A DNA stretch of 64,000 bases from contig CM038228.1 of NCBI GenBank assembly GCA_021442155.1, positions 87,188,114 through 87,252,113 of the forward strand. The letters are read 5' to 3'. Of this stretch, positions 33,506-46,828 are shown one piece after another. The position numbers and the translations under genes were made by a program. How positions within the stretch are numbered: position 1 is the first letter of the stretch; every line of letters starts with the position of its first letter. The notes under the pieces are model-generated. The model ran no database searches. It saw nothing but the letters and a program-made list of their open reading frames with translations, and was not told the origin of the DNA. The DNA is from Cymbidium sinense. Taxonomy: Eukaryota; Streptophyta; Magnoliopsida; Asparagales; Orchidaceae.

Positions 33506-36500
33506 ACCTTGGGTCAGCCCAAAACTAACCTAACCCACTTCAGACCTGATTTGATCGATTACCCATTGGATAAAGCCCTCCACATAGGACAAAATCTACA
33601 TTTGGGTGATCAACTACCGTTCTTTGCATTTGGCAGCCACCCAAAGCTTAGAATGGAAACCTACCTAGGTGGCTAACCTAACCCATAGTGGCTACGTCAG
33701 CCATAGGCCAAGAGAAGGTGTGTTGACCCACCTCCCCTCATTTTCCAAGCCCAAACATGATGGAGACCCCTCAAGCCACCAACCTCTGCCCCTTGGCCAA
33801 CCAAACCGAGCCACCTCCCTTTATCCTCCTCACACTGCATGGCTGTAGTCAAAATGGTAGAGCCAATCCTCATTTTGATTCAAATCGAGGCATTGAACCT
33901 TCAGAGAGCCCTAGCCACTTGTAATGAACTCCCTAGAGCCATTTCCAAGCTCTCCAATCCTCCCCATCACTCAAGATGATGGAATCGAGCCTTCTCAAGG
34001 CTGAACTCCATCCTACTCCACCAATACTCAACCCTATTCAAATTAACTTCACCCACACATTCACCAAGCTTCAGTGAGGTGAGACAAATCATTCCGAGCT
34101 CTCCCAAAAGTCCATTCTTAGCCAACTTTGATAAGTTTTCTAGTAAACCTTGGTCCACAGAGCCACCAACAAGGATGCATCATGCGAGCTTCTCAATAGG
34201 GCTTTATCTCTTCAAAATGAAGCTACTTCGATTAGTTAGCCAGTGGTCTTGAGCTCCGGTGAGGTACTATTCCATCAGACTGAAATTTCTCAAAATGTTT
34301 TGGGCCTTTTTGAAGAAAATTATGATTTCATGTGAATCTAGCTGTTAGATCTCTTAGGATCTCCCTGGTGAAGGTGTGGGATCAATTCTGGCATCTCACG
34401 AGCTCCAGCGAGCTCGAATCAGATGGAGGAAGGCGGATGGTGTTCATCTTCTATCACTCCAGAGATGATAGATCATCTGCCATCTATTCCGTATGATTGA
34501 AATGAACTATGATGTTCCACTAGATTAATCTAATTTAATTCCTTTAAAGGCCATGGGTTTAAGTCCCATCTTTCGATCTTAAATTGGACGGTGGGGATGA
34601 AACTGCTTCCACTGTCGCCCCGTAGTCACTGAGTCGGACGTGTTTAAGTAACCAATCTTGTTGTGCCACATGGAAAGTGTGGCATGTCAACGATCCGCAT
34701 GGTGTTGATGGGATTAAGCTTAATTAGGCTTAATTAATCCAATTTAATGGCCAAAATTTTGAAAAATCTTAACTAATTATAAAAATTCAAAAAATACAAA
34801 TAAATACTCATTTTAAAAGTAAGATAGAGAAGAATTAAGTAAAATTATTTCTATTTGGTTTTGAAAAGTAATCAAAGCTTAATTAAAGTTTCAAAGAAAA
34901 CTTAATTAGCTTAATCAAGCCCTAATTACTTGGGCAATTATTTCGAAACTTGTCAAGATGATTTCATGGGATGACCTTTGCCTCCCATGATTTTCTTGGA
35001 ATCTATTGCTTAGGTAATTAAAAAATTAATCATTTGAACATTAATTACCCTTTAATTAACTTAATAATTAATTAATGATTTAAATAATAAAAATTATTAA
35101 TCTACACTTATTAATCAGTAATTAGTAGTGAGGTGATGAGGGAGAATGATTATGGCCTCTTTTCTAATCATTTTTCCAAATTAATTTCATTAAGGGGGTT
35201 AATTAATGTGAAAATTAATTAAGTGGCTTAACAAAATTAAATTAAAAGATAAATTACATTAGATAATTAATAATGAATTTAAGGGCTTCTCTTTATGTGT
35301 TTAATAACATAAAGACCTCTATGGAAATTATGATTTGCCCATAAGTGTGGGAAAATCATAAAAGTACTTAATTAGGTTCTTTAACTTAATAAATCTTTAA
35401 TTGTGAGCCAATTGTATTAGGTCCTTAGGAGCATTGCAATTTTATATTTCTCACATGTTCATATCATTTGTGGCTCATAATTAAATGATTAATCAAATTA
35501 AAGAAACATAGAAATGATAATTAAATGATTTTCTTAATGATTTAACTTAATTAATTCATAAAATCTATTTAATTACCTTTCCTTAATTTAAATCAAATTA
35601 TTAACCTGGGAATGGGATTAAACGACAAATGATAAGTTCTTCTCTTTAAGTTCAATTCAAATCGAAAAATCAATTTAATAAGAAACTTTGGTTTTCTTTA
35701 AATAATTTTGTTTAATGTGATTGTCTTTAGGAACTAATGTATTTAAATGAACCATATATTTATATATAGTTATTTCTTTCTAATCATGTTAAATGTTATG
35801 TTTCATTTGAGTCCATGCATTCATCTTTGCAAAACTAAATGAATCAAATGGAATTCATTTATGTAAGTTTGCATGTGTTGACTTAACTTATTATATCAGT
35901 GGCTATTATCATTATTAAATCAAAAACTACTTTTTTCAATATTTATAAGTTAATAATAGGACTTGGAATGTTGGTAGTTATGAATATACATAGGATCTAC
36001 AAGTGTTTATAACTTAAGTATATGAAGTGAAGCTCTCTTTCATGTGTTCATATATAGATTTACATAAATTTAAATTTTAATAAGTATATACCGGACATTC
36101 ATAACACATTTTATTTAGAAGGTCATTTGATTACTTCACTTCCATGGTTAACAATGACAAGTACTTATTTGATTTCATTTCTATGTATGTTTGTATTAGA
36201 ATTTGGATATAACTTTAATTAATATATATAAATAATTCAATCAAAAAAATATAATTCTGAATGATTCTATTTCATAGTTATTTATACATCCATATATATT
36301 TAAGAAAGCAAGTATATAGTCTGGACATCCTAGGAATACGAGGCTTTAAGTAACCCCAAGGGTCATTTGATTATTTTACTTCTGTGGTTAACAATGAAAC
36401 ATATTTTCTTATATCTTTTATACATGTATATGTGTACTTAATTAAAGAATGAGGATCCTCTTTTCTACTGAAAATGCATGCATCCATAATTATTTATGTA

Positions 36501-38542
36501 ATTGAATTGATTAGTTATGTGGTTTGGAGCCTTCTTTCCTATGTTCACGTATGCAAATCTACATGTGTTTAGATTCAAATGGGTATATAGTCTGGACATC
36601 TAGCAATATGAGGCTTTAAGTAGCCCCAAGGAGGCCATTTGATTATCTCACTTCCCTAGTTAACGATGACACATACTTATTTGATTTCATTCCTATGTAT
36701 TTTTGTATAAAAATTTAGATAGAGCTTTAGTTTACATATATTAAATAATTCAATCAAATGAAATGTAAAATCTAAACATATACATTCATCATTCAAGTGT
36801 GCCAAAATATGTTGTATGCATAGATACACTTAGGATTAAATCATATGCATGTTATATGTGATGGAAAGGAATGGTTTGATATACATCATGTGATATTAAT
36901 TCAATTATATTAATCCTAAAATGCCTTTTATGTTAAATAGAATTATTTAAAGTGAACCTAAACTTACGATTAATAAAAATGTTTAATATGCTATTTACGA
37001 AAGAAAACTAAATCATAAAAATATACTTAATAAAGTGGCTTAAGATAGGATGAAAGAGGGTAATCCCCTTTGTTCTCTTCATAACACTTAGATGTTAACT
37101 GTAAGTCAAATGGAACAAAATAAAACATAAAGTAAAATGCACAAATCAACTAAACAACTTGAAGCAAAATCAGCCTTTATGATAAATTGAACAATTTCTT
37201 AAGTTAAGGAATGATAACCTTAATGCTTAGTTAAGACATACCACCCTAATCCTTAGCACACACATTAGAATTTCATCACGCTTCTAGTACTAATTTAGAA
37301 TGGTGTATGTGTGATGTATATTTTATTTTATGATATAATGTTTTAGACTGAATGTTAGGGTGAATGCCTCGTAGACTAGATGTTAGGCCATTATTAACCT
37401 AATTATATTTTTATGCAGTAGATTGTGCTTATGGGGTCATTGAAATAATAAATATAAATATTTTGCTTGCATGTTTCTTAAGCCTCTATGCACAATCCAA
37501 ATGAAGATAGGTGGGCTTGGCTAACCATTTATAGGGTGCTAACTTAAAATTATAAATATAACTGCTTAAGATTGTATGTATGTGTAGCTAACCTCTATTT
37601 TGTAGATGTAGTTAAATTTATTTTTCCATGTAAATATAATTTTACAATAGGAATTAGGATTAGTGCAATGAGGTATAAGGTGAGTAGTGGTGCCTTGTGA
37701 TGCCTTGGAGCCAAATTAAATCAAAAGAAGGGGGGCATGGAGACATGAAGACATGAAGAAATGAAGACCCCATAGTATGTATTCATTCTAATTAAAGTTA
37801 TTTTTTTTTATATTCTGGGTTGTATAAAAGAGCTTAGCTACACATCTTTTCTCTTTTTAGGGTCTACGATGAAACTTGATTGTTGTGGCCTCTTATTCTT
37901 TTGTGTTAGTCTATAATTTTATTTGATGTTATGCTTAGATTGCACAATAGGATTGCCTCCTCTTTATAGTTTCTTAATGTTTAATGCCTTAATGTGTGGC
38001 CTGGATATAGTTGGTTCTTAGAATAAAATAAATTTTTTATCCAACTAATAATACAATTAAAGTTTTAAACAACTCACAACTTCATCATAAAGCCCAGATT
38101 ATAATCATGATAATTAAAAGATTTAATAACCCTTTAGCTATCTGTTGTATGTCTCACATAATGCATTCATCTTCTATCACTCTTGCTAAAAATGAGGGCC
38201 TCCATTTTAGCACTTTAGGGACCGCTTGACCTATGAGAGCAACCCATTATGATGGAGCTTCACCCTCCCTCTTTTGATTTGGCTAATATCCTATTTCATC
38301 ATGCATTTAGGCATAAGAAATCCTAAAGCCTTTGGCTAAAATATTATGTTAAAATGAAATAAAAATGGTAAAGATTTGCATTTTTAGATTAAGTCATATG
38401 TTCATACCAATCATGTTTTAGTCTCTTAGGGAGTGTGTTTAGGACTTTAGTCTCATTCAAATTTAATAACAAGCCTAACTATCTTGTAATTTTAAAAGAC
38501 CGACTACATGGTTTAAAGCATCAGAGGTGTTAGCTGACGGCC
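33506..38542 (+). mobile_element. LTR C, main part
   Basis: Continuation of LTR C, collinear with about 40740-46045 of the solo LTR. It has the GC-richer block (33500-34700), the CpG block GTGCCACATGGAAAGTGTGGC (34674-34694), the TTAATTAA-rich block, three units of the second tandem block (about 36080, 36315, 36583) and the TTTTGTAGATGTAGTTA segment (about 37601). It stops at 38542 where the complete solo LTR begins; the next part of LTR C resumes at 46829. About 400 bp next to the LINE is missing. Confidence 0.8.
36080..36690. repeat. ~250-270-bp tandem block, three units (LTR C)
   Basis: Units share GTATATAGTCTGGACATC, a GAGGCTTTAAGTARCCCCAAGG stretch and GTCATTTGATTA...GGTTAACAATGACA. They start near 36086, 36311 and 36584. 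The solo LTR A has three units (about 43605, 43853, 44131); LTR B, LTR D, LTR H and the E1 LTR have one; LTR G has two. Confidence 0.85.
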
Positions 38543-39139
38543 TGTTGACCTAACTTTTGGAGTGAGTTCTCAACTTCCTCATCATAGATCTAGAAATCTT
38601 ATAGACACTAAGAGCTCCTTAGTCTTAAGACACTTCTAGTGATTAGGTGAATACTTAACCTAATCCTAGAGACTTAGAAGGGTTAGCCATAGGGATAGGT
38701 CATGCCTTAGGGACTTAGGGAGACTTGCCTGCCTTATAACCTAAACTCATTCTATGCTTTCCTTCTCAAAACAAACCTCAAATTCCAATTCATATTCAAA
38801 ATCCAAACCAAATTTCCAAAACTCATAATCAATCCCATAATCAAATTCAAGCTCAAAATTTCTCCATAAAACTTTATCATTAAATTCAAAACCCTTTCTA
38901 AGCCCTTTGACTTCATCTTATGGACTTAGCCTTAACCAAATCCAATTAAATTCCAATTCAATTAATTTTCTCAAAGATCAATTCAATCTCTCAATCATTT
39001 GTCAAATATAAATCCAATCCCAATTCCAAATGATTGAAACCCGAAACCAAATCCAAGATCCAAAATTCCTTCTTAAGCATTATGACCCACTCTCATAAGC
39101 TTAGCCAAATCTCCACCTAAGATATCCCAAAATTGATTG

Positions 39140-39720
39140 ATTTCTTTATAAATCAATTATTACTTTATTTATATTCACAAATATAAATGAAATCCATACT
39201 CAAATTATCAAAACTAAATCAAACAAAATCAAACGCCGAGGTCTTTTTAAGCCATATAGACCCAGATCCATAAGCTTAACCAAATCTTAACCCAAATCAA
39301 CCCAAAATCAATTGGTTTATTTATAAATCAATTGTTCCTTCATTTATCTTCATAAATATGGATGAAACTCTCCTTCAAATGACCAAAAATAAATCAAACT
39401 AAATTGATTTCATTCTTAGCCCTTTTGACCTACATCTATAAGCTTGGTCAAATTTGCTTCTAAATCACTCCAAACTCAAGTGATTTTCTCATGAATCATT
39501 TATATGTTCATTTATATTCCCAAATATAAATGAAATATAAATTAAAATAGCCAAAACCAAATCTAAAGTCAAACCAAAATCCAAATCAAGATTTTTAAGC
39601 CATTTCTTTGGACTTGGCCAAATCCTATCCAAACCAAGCCAAAATCAATGGATTTTCTCTTAAATAAATCATTCCTTTAATCACCTATCCAAATATAAAT
39701 GAAATATACAATTCTCAAAC
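39140..39720. repeat. ~170-bp tandem repeat, four copies (LTR A)
   Basis: Marked by (T)ATATTCACAAATATAAATGAAA-like cores near 39171, 39343, 39510 and 39685, each followed by a CCAAATC..AAGCC..TTAAGCC stretch. This is the plus-strand version of the array at 30451-31110. Confidence 0.85.
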
Positions 39721-40760
39721 CAAACTCAAGTCAACCCAAGTCAAGCCCAAGTTATCCCATCTAGCTTAAAAACTCCAAATAAGCCAAAATTCATTGGACT
39801 CTAAATTGATTGTAGTTGAATTTATATTTCAATCCTAGGCTCATATATAAGTTCAACTAAACTTGAATCAAGCCAAAACCGAGTCAATCGACCCATTTAG
39901 GTCCACTTGACCTAAAGTGGCCTAAAAGACCTTTATGAACAAGGTTCTAATCCAACCAAAATCAGATTGAACCAAGCCCTTTCAAGCCTCATATCAGAAC
40001 AATAATCACCCTAGGATGATCAACCACCTTGAATTGGGTCAAACCAAGTCAATTTGGTCCTTTGACCAAGTCAAACTTTAGCCCAAATGAAACCCAAAAT
40101 AGCCAAAACCCACCATACACCAAATTGATTGAAACCATTGATTCACACCAACCCATAGTTAATGATTGAGCATGAATTGACCATTAGTTGAGCCAAACCA
40201 AGTCCAATTGGCCATTTGACCCAAGTTGATCCAAATTGGCCTAAAAGGCCAAAATAGGTCAAATCAAAATTTAACCCAAATTGATTGCAACCAATGGCTC
40301 AAGTTCATTCTAAATTGATTATTGAACTTGACCAAAGCCATAATTGAGCCCAATTTATCCAATTGGCCAACTTGACTCAACCTAGCCCAAATTGACCTAA
40401 AGGGCTAAGTTGACCAATTTATAAATTAAATCCAAATTGATTCAAACCAATACCTACAATCATTTTCAATTGAGTAATTAAACATATACCAACATCTAAC
40501 CCAACCTAATTTGGTCAGTTTGGTCAAATTGGTCAACTTAGCCCATTTGACCTATATGAATCCAAGTGAGCAAAAACCAAACCTAGGCCATATTTATTAA
40601 AACCACTTGAACCCAAACTCTTCAAATCATCTTTTGAATTTAACCCAAGTCTCAGTTTGACACAAATTGACCAATTGGTCAACCCAAACCATTTGACCAA
40701 ATGAAGCCAACCCATGACCCATTGGAGGCTGACCAAACTCAACCCAAACCCATCTTGGGT
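39720..40760. repeat. TTGAC/GGTCAA motif field (LTR A)
   Basis: About 1 kb in which TTGACC, TTGACT and GGTCAA recur every 10-30 bases, often as TTTGACCAATTGGTCAA-like inverted pairs. Counterparts are at 17560-18450, 29200-30130, 48000-49080, 62440-62680 and 63640-64000. TTGAC[CT] is the W-box core bound by WRKY factors; whether these are bound is not known. The field may also be a decayed minisatellite. Confidence 0.8.
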
Positions 40761-40957
40761 CAACCTAAAATCAGCCCAAACCCATTTGTAGTTAAATCCA
40801 ATGCAAATCCCCCATGGATCCTCTCCTACATTGGATTTTTTTCTCATATGGAAAAGTCCACTTTTCATTTCACCTTGGCAGGCCTCACTCATCCAAATGA
40901 GGATCCCTAAACCTCCTAGCCCACTCTAAAAGCTGCTAGGACTTACCATGGAACAAA

Positions 40958-40981
40958 GGGAGGTGAGTTAACTCACCTCCC
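40958..40981. repeat. 24-bp perfect palindrome (LTR A)
   Basis: GGGAGGTGAGTT followed by its exact reverse complement. The identical 24 bp occurs at the equivalent place in LTR B (49272-49295), although flanking sequence has diverged. Confidence 0.95.
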
Positions 40982-41987
40982 ATGCAAACAAAAAACCAAA
41001 GGACCCAAGAAAAGGCAATCTGCCCAAATTAAGTTTGGAGCCTCCTAACATGGCTTCTCCTAATCCATATGGGCCACGTGGACTTGAGTGCGACCAATCT
41101 CTCGACGATGGTTGGCTTGCCAAAAAATGGGAAGCCATCCCTTCCATCCACCTCAGCAAGTCGAAGGGTATAGCCCCTCAATTCGCATGGGAAATGCATC
41201 AATTTGAATTGTGAGAGCTTCCTAGCATGAATTCAAACCTCCTTGCAATCCCAGAGCCATCCTAAGTTTCCCTCCTTTTGCATTTCCTCCTCTCATGCTA
41301 AATCAAAATAAGGGAGGCCAAACCCTATCCAAGCCTGCTCATCTCTTAACCAAAATTAAATTCCTCTTACACACACCTTCCACGCATAGGGTCAAAGCCA
41401 CCCAAGTCATTTCCCAAGCTCCCAAGCCACCGGAGGAAGGACTCACCACCAAGCTCCAAAGTGATAGAAGTTGATACATTGAGCAAACCAATACAAATTA
41501 GCTTGATTACTTCTCAACAGGGCCTCGTCTCTACTAGATGAAGCTACCTTCATCGAACCCACCATCGATCTTGAGCTCTCACGAGGTAATTCATCAAAAC
41601 TGTAGAAATTGGAAAATTTTGTTGGAGCTTTTTTTGAAGGAAATCCGCATGTGAGCTCATCCTAGTTGCTGGATCCTTGTGGATCCCTTGCATGAAGATG
41701 TTGGTTGATTTTGTAGTGAATCTAAGCTCGGGTGAGTTTTGATCAAGCGATCCATGGCAGACGACCTCCGTCATTCATCACTCATAGGAAGGAGGATCAT
41801 GGCCACCCATTATGCATGATTGGAATGGACAGATCTGATGAGATTATGTTAGATCCATATGTTTTTCTCCTTTAACACCGTGGTTTGATTTACACCATCT
41901 GATCTGAGATCGGACGACAGAGATCAATACCGCATCCACGCTGGCTGAGACGTGGATGTGACAACTTAAATAGCCAATCTTGCAGCA

Positions 41988-42024
41988 CCATGTGGAAGGC
42001 GCACCGCATCAATGCGCCACATGG
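41988..42024. promoter_or_regulatory. CpG-rich inverted repeat of the LTR
   Basis: CCATGT-(GGAA)-GGCGCA, a 9-base loop, then TGCGCC-ACATGG: a 12-bp stem with a 4-base bulge. A CCAAT pentamer lies just upstream (41974). The block recurs in all LTR copies (9794, 16290-16320, 27957-28000, 34674-34694, 50312-50352, 61160-61190), always with a CCACRTGGAAAG-like core (G-box-like) and always followed at once by TTAATTAA-rich sequence. It may mark the promoter region; no TATA box or start site could be assigned with confidence. Confidence 0.5.
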
Positions 42025-43604
42025 CATCGATGAGATTAGGCTTAATGAAGATTATTTAATGTATTTTTAAGGCTAAAACTATAATAATTCATAACTAATT
42101 ATAGAAAAATTTTAAAAAAATATAAAAAATGACTCATTTTAAAGGTATTTCAGAGGGGAATCCATTAAAATTATTCTTAATTAATTTGGAACAGTAATTT
42201 TGGCTTAATTAGGATTTAATTAAAATTTTAATTAGATTAATTATTTTTTAATTAATTAACCAATTAATTTTAAACTTTCTGAGAATGTTTAGGGGGATGA
42301 CCTCTACCTTCCCTATTTTCTTAGAATTTATTGGTTGATTAATTAGGAAATTGATTGCTTAAGCCTTAATTACTCTTTTAACTTAATTATGTGATAATTT
42401 AGTATTTGAAGTAATTAGTCAACACATTGGACCCCTCAATCACTATTGAACAGTGGGGAGATTTAGGGGATTGGATTGGGGCCTCCCTCCTAATCTTTTC
42501 CTTAAATTCCCTTCTATTTTTCAACCAAAATGATAATTAATGTTTAATTAATTAATTAATGGCATAATTGGTTAATTTGAAATTCAAATCTTGCCAAATC
42601 ATGTTTAATTGAATGAGAGGGCTTATGGAATTTGGTCGGGTCTTCTTTCCCAACCTTTTCCCCCTTAAGCCCATTTCATTTCAAAGGATAATCAATTCAA
42701 TTTGGTAACTAAGAAAGAGAGATGGATTAATAACTTGATTAGCCTAATTAAAAGGGGAATGCATCTTATTTCCCTTAATTGATCCACGGGTAGAGCTTTA
42801 GGTGTTTAATAGCCTAAAGAGAGTTAATGAAATTATGGTTTGCTCACATGTGTGAGAAAATCATAAAAGTAATTAAGTGAGTATCTTAAGCTTAATTAAT
42901 TAATGATTGTGAGCTAATTACATTAGGCCCCTTTCATTTCATAGGAGCATTGCTATTAACTTTTCAATTCATTTGCATATTACATTGGCTCATAATCATT
43001 TAACTAATTATCTTAAGGTAACATAGGTAAGAGTTTAATTAATTGATTTAATTCATACTTTAACCTAATTAATCCATAAAATCAATCTAATTCCTTTTCA
43101 TTAAATCAAATTAACTCACACATGGGGAATGAGATTAGGATTAACAAACCTTTCTCATATTTCTTAAATCAAATCAAACATGAAATTATAAATGACATTA
43201 AGAAACTTTGGTTTATTTTAAATGAGCTTATTTAATATGATTGTCCTTAGGAATTAGTTGGTTTGAATGAAATCATGTGCTTATGTCTCTTTATTTCTTT
43301 ATAATCATATTAATTGTTATATGCCACTTGATTCATGCATTCACCTTTTTTCCAAAAAGTAATTAAACTAAATGGTTTCCATTATGTCAAGCTTGAATGT
43401 GTTGGTTTAAATTAATATATGTGTGGCTATTATCATTATGAAATCCAAATATATTTTTGGAAACTTATAAATGAATGATTATATATGTTATAAATGCTAG
43501 TTATATAATACATATGAGATGTATGTGATTATAGCTTATGTGTATGAAGTGAAGTTTCTTTTCTTTCATTCATGTATTGATTTATATAAGTAAGAATGTT
43601 AATG

Positions 43605-44230
43605 GGTATGTAGCTTGGACATCCTGAAAATATGAGGCTTTAATTAGCCCCAAGGAGGTAATTTAATTACCTCACTTTCATGGTTTAATAAAGGAACATA
43701 CTCCATTTGATTATATTCTTATGTATTTCAATATTAGAGTTTGGATAGGACTTTACTCCATATGCATAAATATTTCAATCAAATAAAAATCTAACTTTTG
43801 CATGGTTTTTCTTTCTTTTATTTTTGCATACATCCATATGTATTTGAGAAAAGTAAATATTTAGTTTGGACATTTTGGGAATACAAGGCTTTAAGTAGCC
43901 ACAAGAGGTCATTTGATTACCATACTTTCTTAGTTAATAATGGTATGTACTAGCTTATATCTCTTATACATGTGTGTGTGTATTTAATTATGAAATTAGA
44001 ACCCCTCTTTCTTTTATCAAAATACATGCATTCATGAATGATTAAGTTGTTGAATTAATTAATCATGTGACTTGGAGCTCCCTTTCTTATGTTAATGTAT
44101 ATAAATTTACACATGTTTGAATGTAATGGGTATATAGTTTGATATCTTGGGAACACGTGGCTTTAGCTAGGCCCAAGGAGGTCATTTGATTACCTCACTT
44201 CCCTGGTTAACAATGACATGTAGCTATTTA
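43605..44230. repeat. ~250-280-bp tandem block, three units (LTR A)
   Basis: Units near 43605, 43853 and 44131 share a GGACATCxTGxxAATAxxAGGCTTTAA-like stretch, then CCCCAAGGAGGTCATTTGATTACC and GGTTAACAATG. See 36080-36690 for the LTR C counterpart. Confidence 0.85.
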
Positions 44231-46828
44231 ATTTCATTCCAATGTATTTTTATATAAGAACTTAGATAGAGCTTTAAATTAATATGATAAAATAATTCAA
44301 TTAAATGAAACATCTAAATTCCAAAAGTACATGTTTACATCCATCATTTAAGTGTACTAAAACATAATATATGTGTAGGTATACTTAGGACTTAATCATA
44401 TGCATGTTACATATGATGCAAAGAAATGAATGCACATGTGTCATATGATAGTAATTAACTCCAATTAATCTTAGGATTCCTTTCTTATTGAATAAAGTCA
44501 TTTAAAGTGAACCTAAACTTAGGATTAATTTAAAATATGTAATAAGTCATTCACTAAAGAGAATTGATTAATTAATTTGTTTTAGATGTAACTTAAGGTA
44601 GGGATAAAAGAGAGTAATCATCTCTTTTCTTCTCTTTATAACACTTAGTTGTTTGGTGTAAGCCGAATGGAACAAAATAAAATGCTAAGTAAAATTCCCA
44701 AATCAATTAAATCACTTAAAATGAAATCAACCTCTTATGATTAACCCCCTTTTATACTTATAAAATCATAACAAAGCTTAGTTAAGGCATACCACGTAAG
44801 CCTTAATATACACACTTTAGAAGTAAGTCACCACTTTTAACTTTATGTTAGGGCGGTGCATGGAGTGACATATGTTTGGTTTTATGATGTATTATTTTAG
44901 ACTAGATGTGAGGGTGTATGCTATCGGATGTTAGTGATTAGTTTTTTTTTTTGCAAGAGATTATGCTTAAGGGGTGCTTAAAATAAATATAAATGCTCTT
45001 TTTTATAGGTTGCTTAACCCCTAAGCATAATCTAAATTAGGACAGGTGGGTTTGGTTACCCATGTGCAGTGTGCTAAGTCCAAATTATTCATATAATTGC
45101 CCGAGTTGTATGGTGTGTTTAGCTAACACTTGTTTTGTAGGTGTAGTTAGATTTATTTTTCTACTTTTTAATGTAATTTTGCATTAGGAATTAAGATTAG
45201 TGTTATGGAAGATTAGGATGAGCAGTGGCTAGAAGGCTTTGTCTTGGGAGGCTCTATGATGCCTTTGAAGCAAGCACATCCAAATGGAGAAATGAAGGAG
45301 ATATGGAGAATGAAAATAAGAAGACCCTTATAACATTTATTCATTTGTAAATTGTAGTTATTTTTTCATATACCGGGTTGTATAAGGGTAGGGCTTCGCT
45401 ACCCATTTTTTTTTGAGTTGTATGGAGGCACCCAACCGCACCGGGCTTAAATTGCATAATAGAAATGGCATGCCTTTTCATAGTTTCTTTATGAATAGTG
45501 ATTTAATGTGGCCTAGATCCGATTAGGCTCTTAAAGAAAAATAAATTTTCTACCTCAACTACAACTCATAACTAAATTTCTTAAATAACTCATAACCTCA
45601 TATAAAGTCTAGGCATTAAATCAAGATAATTAAAAGATTTAACAATCCCTTAGCTAAATGCTGTATGTTTAATATCATGCATTCATATTGATTCACTCTT
45701 GTTAAGAGAGGATTTCCATCCTTGCACAATAGGGGAAGACTTGACCTTTGAGGGTCTCTTCTTTGGTGGAAACACATCTTTCTCTCTATTTAGCAAATAA
45801 TCTCATTTCATCATGCATTTAGACATATAAAAATCCTATGACCTTTGTCAAAATGTAGATTTCAAAATCAATTAAAAATTGAAAAGATTTGCATTAGACT
45901 AAATCATTGCTCATACCACTCATGCTCTAGTTTCTTAGAGAGTGGGTTTAAGGACTATAGTTTCTTTCTAAATAATAATAATCCAACTATCTTGCAAAAT
46001 CATATGACTTGCCTACAAAGTCTTAAAGCGTAGTAGGAGTTAGCTAGCTGCCACTCCAAGAGATTGTAAGTCCAGTAGTTGGGTGATTTATTCTTTCTTG
46101 TAGAGGAAAATCATATACCCACTTTCCCTTAGATTTAGGTTGTGCTTTAACCCTTTTAAAGCTTCTTAGATTTAGGATTTGAGGTTCCGTTTCTTTAGGC
46201 TACAAGCATAAATCCTCACCTTTTAGGTGTTTCTATAATTTTGTGTTGTGGGATTATAAACCATAACAATCTAATAAAATATTAACTCAAATAAATAATC
46301 CTATTTAATTTCAAACATATAAAGGATAACTACAAGATAGATCATAATGCTCACTAAGCTTCATAGTATCATGAGAATTCCCTACCTTTTCCCTTTGGTT
46401 TTGATAATAAGTCTCTTCTTTTGATCTATCCCATTTTATTTTCCAATATAACCAATTTATTGATAATTTTATTATTGAAATCTTTGGAGATAACAATTGC
46501 CTACTTTAATCGAGAGTATTCCTAAGGGACTCACCTTCCTTAGGATGTAATTAACTATGAGGGCTTTCCCCCATGGAGAACTTTAGAACCCAATTTAATA
46601 TAAACCCTACTTTATTATTCCATATAAAGTAGGAGAAAAATCTCTGGTATATTTGAAGACCCATCATTCCTTAGGATTCCTTATTAGGTGATTAGGTCCA
46701 TTGAAAGGTGATGCCTATATCTTTCAAGATAGTACATCCTATCTCAATGTCATACCCAATCACTTTAATAAGTACACCCTCAGATCTATGTGGTATCCTC
46801 CATACACAAATCACAAATAAACACCACA

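Larger units (their letters stand above)
38543..46828 (+). mobile_element. Complete solo LTR (LTR A, 8.29 kb)
   Basis: Starts TGTTGACC at 38543 and ends ACACCACA at 46828, with no primer binding site or internal region on either side. It lies inside another LTR of the same family: LTR C stops at 38542 (TTAGCTGACGGCC) and resumes at 46829 (GCTACTCTAGGTGG), which are neighbouring positions in an uninterrupted LTR (compare 46031-46060). The flanking five bases (CGGCC and CAGCT) do not match, so the target duplication is decayed or altered. Solo LTRs arise by recombination between the two LTRs of one element. No open frame looks like a protein gene. Confidence 0.85.

Noticed and set aside
38160..38542. 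An LTR boundary was first suspected at about 38170, with a separate element between there and LTR A.
   Set aside because: The sequence is collinear with the tail of LTR C and ends at the solo LTR insertion; the rest of LTR C resumes at 46829.
40533..41159. Antisense open frames of 119 and 63 codons in LTR A.
   Set aside because: They lie in the GC-richer LTR block where stops are rarer, and do not align in frame with antisense frames of LTR B or G.
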